Source of the DNA: UBA6109 sp035366835
GTDB lineage: Bacteria; Desulfobacterota; Syntrophia; Syntrophales; UBA6109
DNA: 14,609 bases
Assembly: GCA_035366835.1 (NCBI GenBank)
Contig: DAOSIS010000050.1
Span: forward strand, 1-14,609
Reading direction: 5' to 3'
Made by a program: the position numbers and the translations under genes. Shown here piece after piece: positions 12,265 to 14,609 of this stretch (position 1 is its first letter; every line of letters starts with the position of its first letter). A model generated the notes under the pieces. The model was not told the origin of the DNA. It searched no databases and was given only the letters and a program-made list of their open reading frames with translations.

Positions 12265-13193
12265 TGAAGACGATCGTTGTCATTTCGCCCGATATCGTGT
12301 TCGCCAACCGCGCCGAGGCATGCCTGAAGGAGTCCTTTCGGATCGTCGTCTTCAGGAACGTCCAGTCGGCCCTAGACTACATCTTCAATGCAGTCCCGAG
12401 TCTCATTGTCGCGGACCTCCCCTCCGGGGACAAGGCGACGGGAGCCTTCATCAACAATCTCAAGGAAGACCCCATCTTCAGCCAGCTGCCCGTCGTCGCC
12501 GTCCTGCATGACCGGACGTCACTCCCGGGCCTGCTTTCCATCCTCGTGGAAGACTACGTCTGGAAGGCCGATCTCGAACGGGAGCTTCTCATGCGGGCGA
12601 GGCTCTCCATCCTCCGCTCCGAACGGGTCGTCGAGATCAATCCCCTCACCCGCCTGCCCGGCAACATCTCCATCAACCGCCAGATCGAGGACCGCATCAA
12701 CCGCGGGGACGCCTTCTCCTTCGCCTACGCCGACATCGACGCCTTCAAACCCTTCAACGACAAGTACGGATTCAGCCGCGGCGACGAGGTCATCAAGGTC
12801 ACGGGGAGAATCATCCTCAGCATGGTCAAGAACCGCCAGCCGCAGGGGGGATTCGTCGGACACGTCGGCGGCGACGATTTCGTCTTCATCACGGACATCG
12901 CCGTCATGGAGGAGACGGCCGGGGAGATCGTCGCAGCCTTCGACGATCTGATTCCCACCTTTTACGACCAGGAGGACCGCGAACAGGGCTTCATCCGGTC
13001 GGTGGACCGCCGGGGAAAAACGCGCGACTTCCCGATCATGGGAATCTCCATCGGCATCACGGACACCCGCTGCCGCAGATTCTCCCATTACGGCGAACTG
13101 ACGGAAACGGCTGCGGAGATGAAGAAGCAGGCCAAGCAGAGGCGGGGCAGTTCTTTCGCGGTCGATCAGCGAAGGGGAAACGCTCCTGAATGA
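12264..13193 (+). CDS. Receiver-like domain fused to GGDEF domain (probable diguanylate cyclase, GGDDF variant)
   Basis: The product has 309 residues. Positions 1-115 form a receiver-like domain with Asp51 (IVADLP) as a possible phosphoacceptor and Lys101 (YVWKAD). The second acidic residue is only D10, so phosphorylation is plausible but not certain. Positions 120-290 form a GGDEF domain with the lead-in NPLTRLPGN (126-134), metal/substrate motif YADIDAFKPFNDKYGFSRGDE (155-175) and GGDDF (202-206) in place of GGDEF/GGEEF. The usual RxxD inhibitory site five residues before GGDDF is absent. It would make cyclic di-GMP if the Glu-to-Asp change is tolerated; otherwise it is a GTP or c-di-GMP effector. 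The ATG overlaps the HDOD stop by one base. The downstream neighbours, the kai genes, are convergent. Confidence 0.87.
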   Translation: MKTIVVISPDIVFANRAEACLKESFRIVVFRNVQSALDYIFNAVPSLIVADLPSGDKATGAFINNLKEDPIFSQLPVVAVLHDRTSLPGLLSILVEDYVWKADLERELLMRARLSILRSERVVEINPLTRLPGNISINRQIEDRINRGDAFSFAYADIDAFKPFNDKYGFSRGDEVIKVTGRIILSMVKNRQPQGGFVGHVGGDDFVFITDIAVMEETAGEIVAAFDDLIPTFYDQEDREQGFIRSVDRRGKTRDFPIMGISIGITDTRCRRFSHYGELTETAAEMKKQAKQRRGSSFAVDQRRGNAPE

Positions 13194-13303
13194 CGCAGTC
13201 GAACTTCCGGAGGCTCGATGCCGGGCCGTGTGCGGAAAAGATGGCGTCGATACTGTGGAGGAGAATGCGGCCGCCCAGGTTTGCGCGGTACCGTGCCGGC
13301 TGG

Positions 13304-13684
13304 TCAGGAGTGTTTGGCCGTTGTTTTCCTTTTTTCCGGAGACGCTTCCCGCGGCCGCAGATCGAGGCCCACGAGGATGCGCTCCTTGTTCGCCATGTCC
13401 CCGATGAATCTCCGGATCGGCAGGGGCAGCTTCTTGATGAGCGTGGGCGCCGCCAGGATCTGTTCATCCCTGGCGAGAACCGGCTGCTGGTAGATATCGA
13501 TGACCGCGAGTTCATAACAGCCTCTTAAGTTCTCATCGCAGATCTTCTTGATGTTCCTGATCGCCGCCGTGGAAGCGGGCGTGGCACCGGCCACGTAGAG
13601 TCTCAGGAGGTACTTCTCCTGTCCCCTCTTTTCCAGGGCTTCTTCCATCCCGCTGACGGGCTTGACGGGAACTTTTTTCTCCAT
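13304..13684 (-). CDS. kaiB: KaiB-like protein, second copy in the operon
   Basis: The 126-residue product is of the KaiB thioredoxin-like family. Family motifs include LRLYVAGATPAS (27-38), the middle segment YELAVIDIYQQPVLARDEQILAAPTLIKKLP, and the ending RRFIGDMANKERILVGLDLRPR. In cyanobacteria KaiB binds KaiC and drives its dephosphorylation phase; in other bacteria its role is less clear and linked to stress or timing. The first 25 residues and the basic C-terminal tail extend beyond the core. ATG at 13684 has GAGGA 8 bases upstream and lies 14 bases after the stop of the other kaiB. The two copies are clearly diverged, so this is not a recent duplication. It is the last gene of the run, converging on the GGDEF gene with a 110-base gap where I see no clear terminator. 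Confidence 0.9.
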   Translation of the reverse strand: MEKKVPVKPVSGMEEALEKRGQEKYLLRLYVAGATPASTAAIRNIKKICDENLRGCYELAVIDIYQQPVLARDEQILAAPTLIKKLPLPIRRFIGDMANKERILVGLDLRPREASPEKRKTTAKHS

Positions 13685-13698
13685 GGCGTTTTCCTCGT

Positions 13699-14046
13699 TC
13701 AGGTCAGAGGCCGCAGATCGAGGCCCACCAGCACCCGCTCGGTGTTGGAGAGGTCTCCGATGATCTTGCGTATGGGCTCCGGCAGCTTGCGGACCAGGGT
13801 CGGGATGGCGACGATCTGGTCCCCCCGGGCCAGCGTCGGATTGACCAAGAGGTCGATGACCTCGATGGTGTATTTCCCGGCCAGATGCTCCTCGCAGAGG
13901 GTCTTCAGATTGGCAAAGGCGGCCATGGACTTCGGCGTCTGGCCCGCGACGTAGAGCCGAAGCTCCCAGACTTCCCTGTTCACGACCGTCCGCTCTGCGA
14001 GCTTGCCCGGCCCCTTCTTAGGCGCTTGCGCCTTCGGATTTTCCAC
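13699..14046 (-). CDS. kaiB: KaiB-like protein, first copy in the operon
   Basis: This 115-residue KaiB-family protein has LRLYVAGQTPKSMAAFANLKT (29-49), YTIEVIDLLVNPTLARGDQIVAIPTLVRKLP and the C-terminal IRKIIGDLSNTERVLVGLDLRP. It is closer to canonical KaiB than the downstream copy. It starts at GTG 14046 with GAGGAGG about 8 bases upstream and lies 24 bases after the kaiC-like stop, so it is in the same operon. The N-terminal 25 residues are lysine- and proline-rich and probably disordered. Its likely partner is the adjacent KaiC-like ATPase. Confidence 0.92.
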   Translation of the reverse strand: MENPKAQAPKKGPGKLAERTVVNREVWELRLYVAGQTPKSMAAFANLKTLCEEHLAGKYTIEVIDLLVNPTLARGDQIVAIPTLVRKLPEPIRKIIGDLSNTERVLVGLDLRPLT

Positions 14047-14060
14047 CTGGTTTTCCTCCT

Positions 14061-14082
14061 CAGTCGGCCCTCAGTCGGCCCT
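14061..14082. repeat. 11-bp tandem duplication at the kaiC stop
   Basis: CAGTCGGCCCT occurs twice in direct succession (14061-14071 and 14072-14082). The kaiC-like TGA falls within one copy. The other copy lies in the short spacer before kaiB and also contributes to the sequence leading into its ribosome binding site. Confidence 0.85.
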
Positions 14083-14609
14083 CCGCCGGCGCGCCATGTC
14101 GGCGCGCTCCTCGAAGATCGCTTTCTGCCGCTTCTTCTCCTCCGAGCTCAGGACCTCCAGTTCCTCGGACTCCGCGGCGAATTCGGCGCGCAGGGCCTCG
14201 ATTCTCGCCTCCAGGGCCTGGCGCTTGCGCTCCTGCTCTCGCAGTTTCCGGTCCAGATCGCCCCGGTGGACGGCCGCTTCCGCCTTCTCTTTCGCCTCCT
14301 GCGTCGCCCGGGCACTGCCCGTCAGCACCCCCGCATGGCCGAGATAGACGTCGATCAGGTCGATGCCTTCGCCGGATAGCCGGACCTCGCGGATCTGGTT
14401 CGAATGGGCCATGCCCCGGGATTTGAGGATGTAGAGGCCGCGGTTCCTCTCCCCGTTGAGCTCGATGTCCCGGAGGAGGATCCACGTATCGATGAGGGAG
14501 GAGATCTCCTCGTTCGTTTTCTCGAGGCTGCCGCCGAAATGCATCAGGTCCGTAAGCAGCGCCGTCACGTGCTCCATCTTCAGGTAGTCGAAGAGCCGCG
14601 TGAGGATCG
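14071..14609 (-). CDS. kaiC: KaiC-like ATPase, C-terminal part with coiled-coil tail (start lies outside the window)
   Basis: This is the last 179 codons of a RecA/KaiC-family protein. The visible end of the ATPase domain reads ILTRLFDYLKMEHVTALLTDL, then EEISSLIDTWILLRDIELNGERNRG and LYILKSRGMAHSNQIREVRL. This matches the end of the KaiC CII domain, including the KxRG segment. The adjacent phosphosites Ser431/Thr432 of cyanobacterial KaiC align with Ser-Ser here. After about residue 95 of the fragment comes a highly charged region rich in E, K, R and A with no proline or glycine, continuing to an RRRR-AD end. It is almost certainly a long coiled coil and is absent from cyanobacterial KaiC. 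Whether one or two ATPase domains exist cannot be seen. Confidence 0.9.
   Translation of the reverse strand, partial: ILTRLFDYLKMEHVTALLTDLMHFGGSLEKTNEEISSLIDTWILLRDIELNGERNRGLYILKSRGMAHSNQIREVRLSGEGIDLIDVYLGHAGVLTGSARATQEAKEKAEAAVHRGDLDRKLREQERKRQALEARIEALRAEFAAESEELEVLSSEEKKRQKAIFEERADMARRRRAD

Noticed and set aside
13190..13528. A 112-codon plus-strand frame after the GGDEF gene
   Set aside because: Most of it is antisense to kaiB and the product shows no family pattern.
1..14609. CRISPR arrays, insertion sequences, tRNA or rRNA genes
   Set aside because: No regularly spaced repeats, transposase-like proteins, terminal inverted repeats or cloverleaf/rRNA sequence were recognised.

Overview
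The window is a GC-rich bacterial segment, most likely from a strictly anaerobic proteobacterium-like lineage. Desulfobacterota/Syntrophales-type organisms are the best guess, inferred from gene content and not proven. The indicators are two tungsten-type aldehyde:ferredoxin oxidoreductases (AORs), a 16-Cys polyferredoxin, an iron-type alcohol dehydrogenase, a TRAP transporter, and non-cyanobacterial kai genes.

Region 1 (about 9056 down to 1, minus strand) is one long gene run, probably an operon. In transcription order it holds: Fe-dependent alcohol dehydrogenase, AOR catalytic subunit, 4x[4Fe-4S] ferredoxin, beta-hydroxyacid (3-hydroxyisobutyrate-type) dehydrogenase, lactonase-like metallo-beta-lactamase-fold hydrolase, TRAP dctP-dctQ-dctM, a MoaD/ThiS-like sulfur carrier, and the first 23 codons of a second AOR that leaves the window. 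Together they look like import of an organic acid followed by lactone/ester opening, alcohol-to-aldehyde and hydroxyacid oxidation, and tungsten-dependent aldehyde oxidation feeding low-potential electrons to ferredoxin. The substrate cannot be named from sequence. dctM carries a +1 frameshift in a run of nine G/C. Three intercistronic gaps hold clear inverted repeats, the strongest between dctP and dctQ.

Region 2 (9057-9558) is about 500 bases without a convincing gene. It holds short inverted repeats and three alternating GTTCA/TGAAC half-sites spaced every 10 bp.

Region 3 (9559-11036, minus strand) is a metalloid/metal module: an ArsR-family repressor and a DUF318/ArsP-type permease. Each gene is preceded by an almost identical perfect 8-2-8 palindrome directly abutting its Shine-Dalgarno sequence. 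A good sigma70 promoter sits over the arsR operator, and a Rho-independent terminator separates the two genes.

Region 4 (11136-13193, plus strand) is a tightly coupled signalling trio: a 100-aa protein resembling the N-terminal segment found in HD-GYP/HDOD proteins, an HDOD protein with a full set of HD-type metal ligands, and a receiver-GGDEF protein with a GGDDF motif.

Region 5 (13304-14609, minus strand, convergent with region 4) holds two kaiB paralogues and the 3' end of a kaiC-like ATPase that has a coiled-coil tail.
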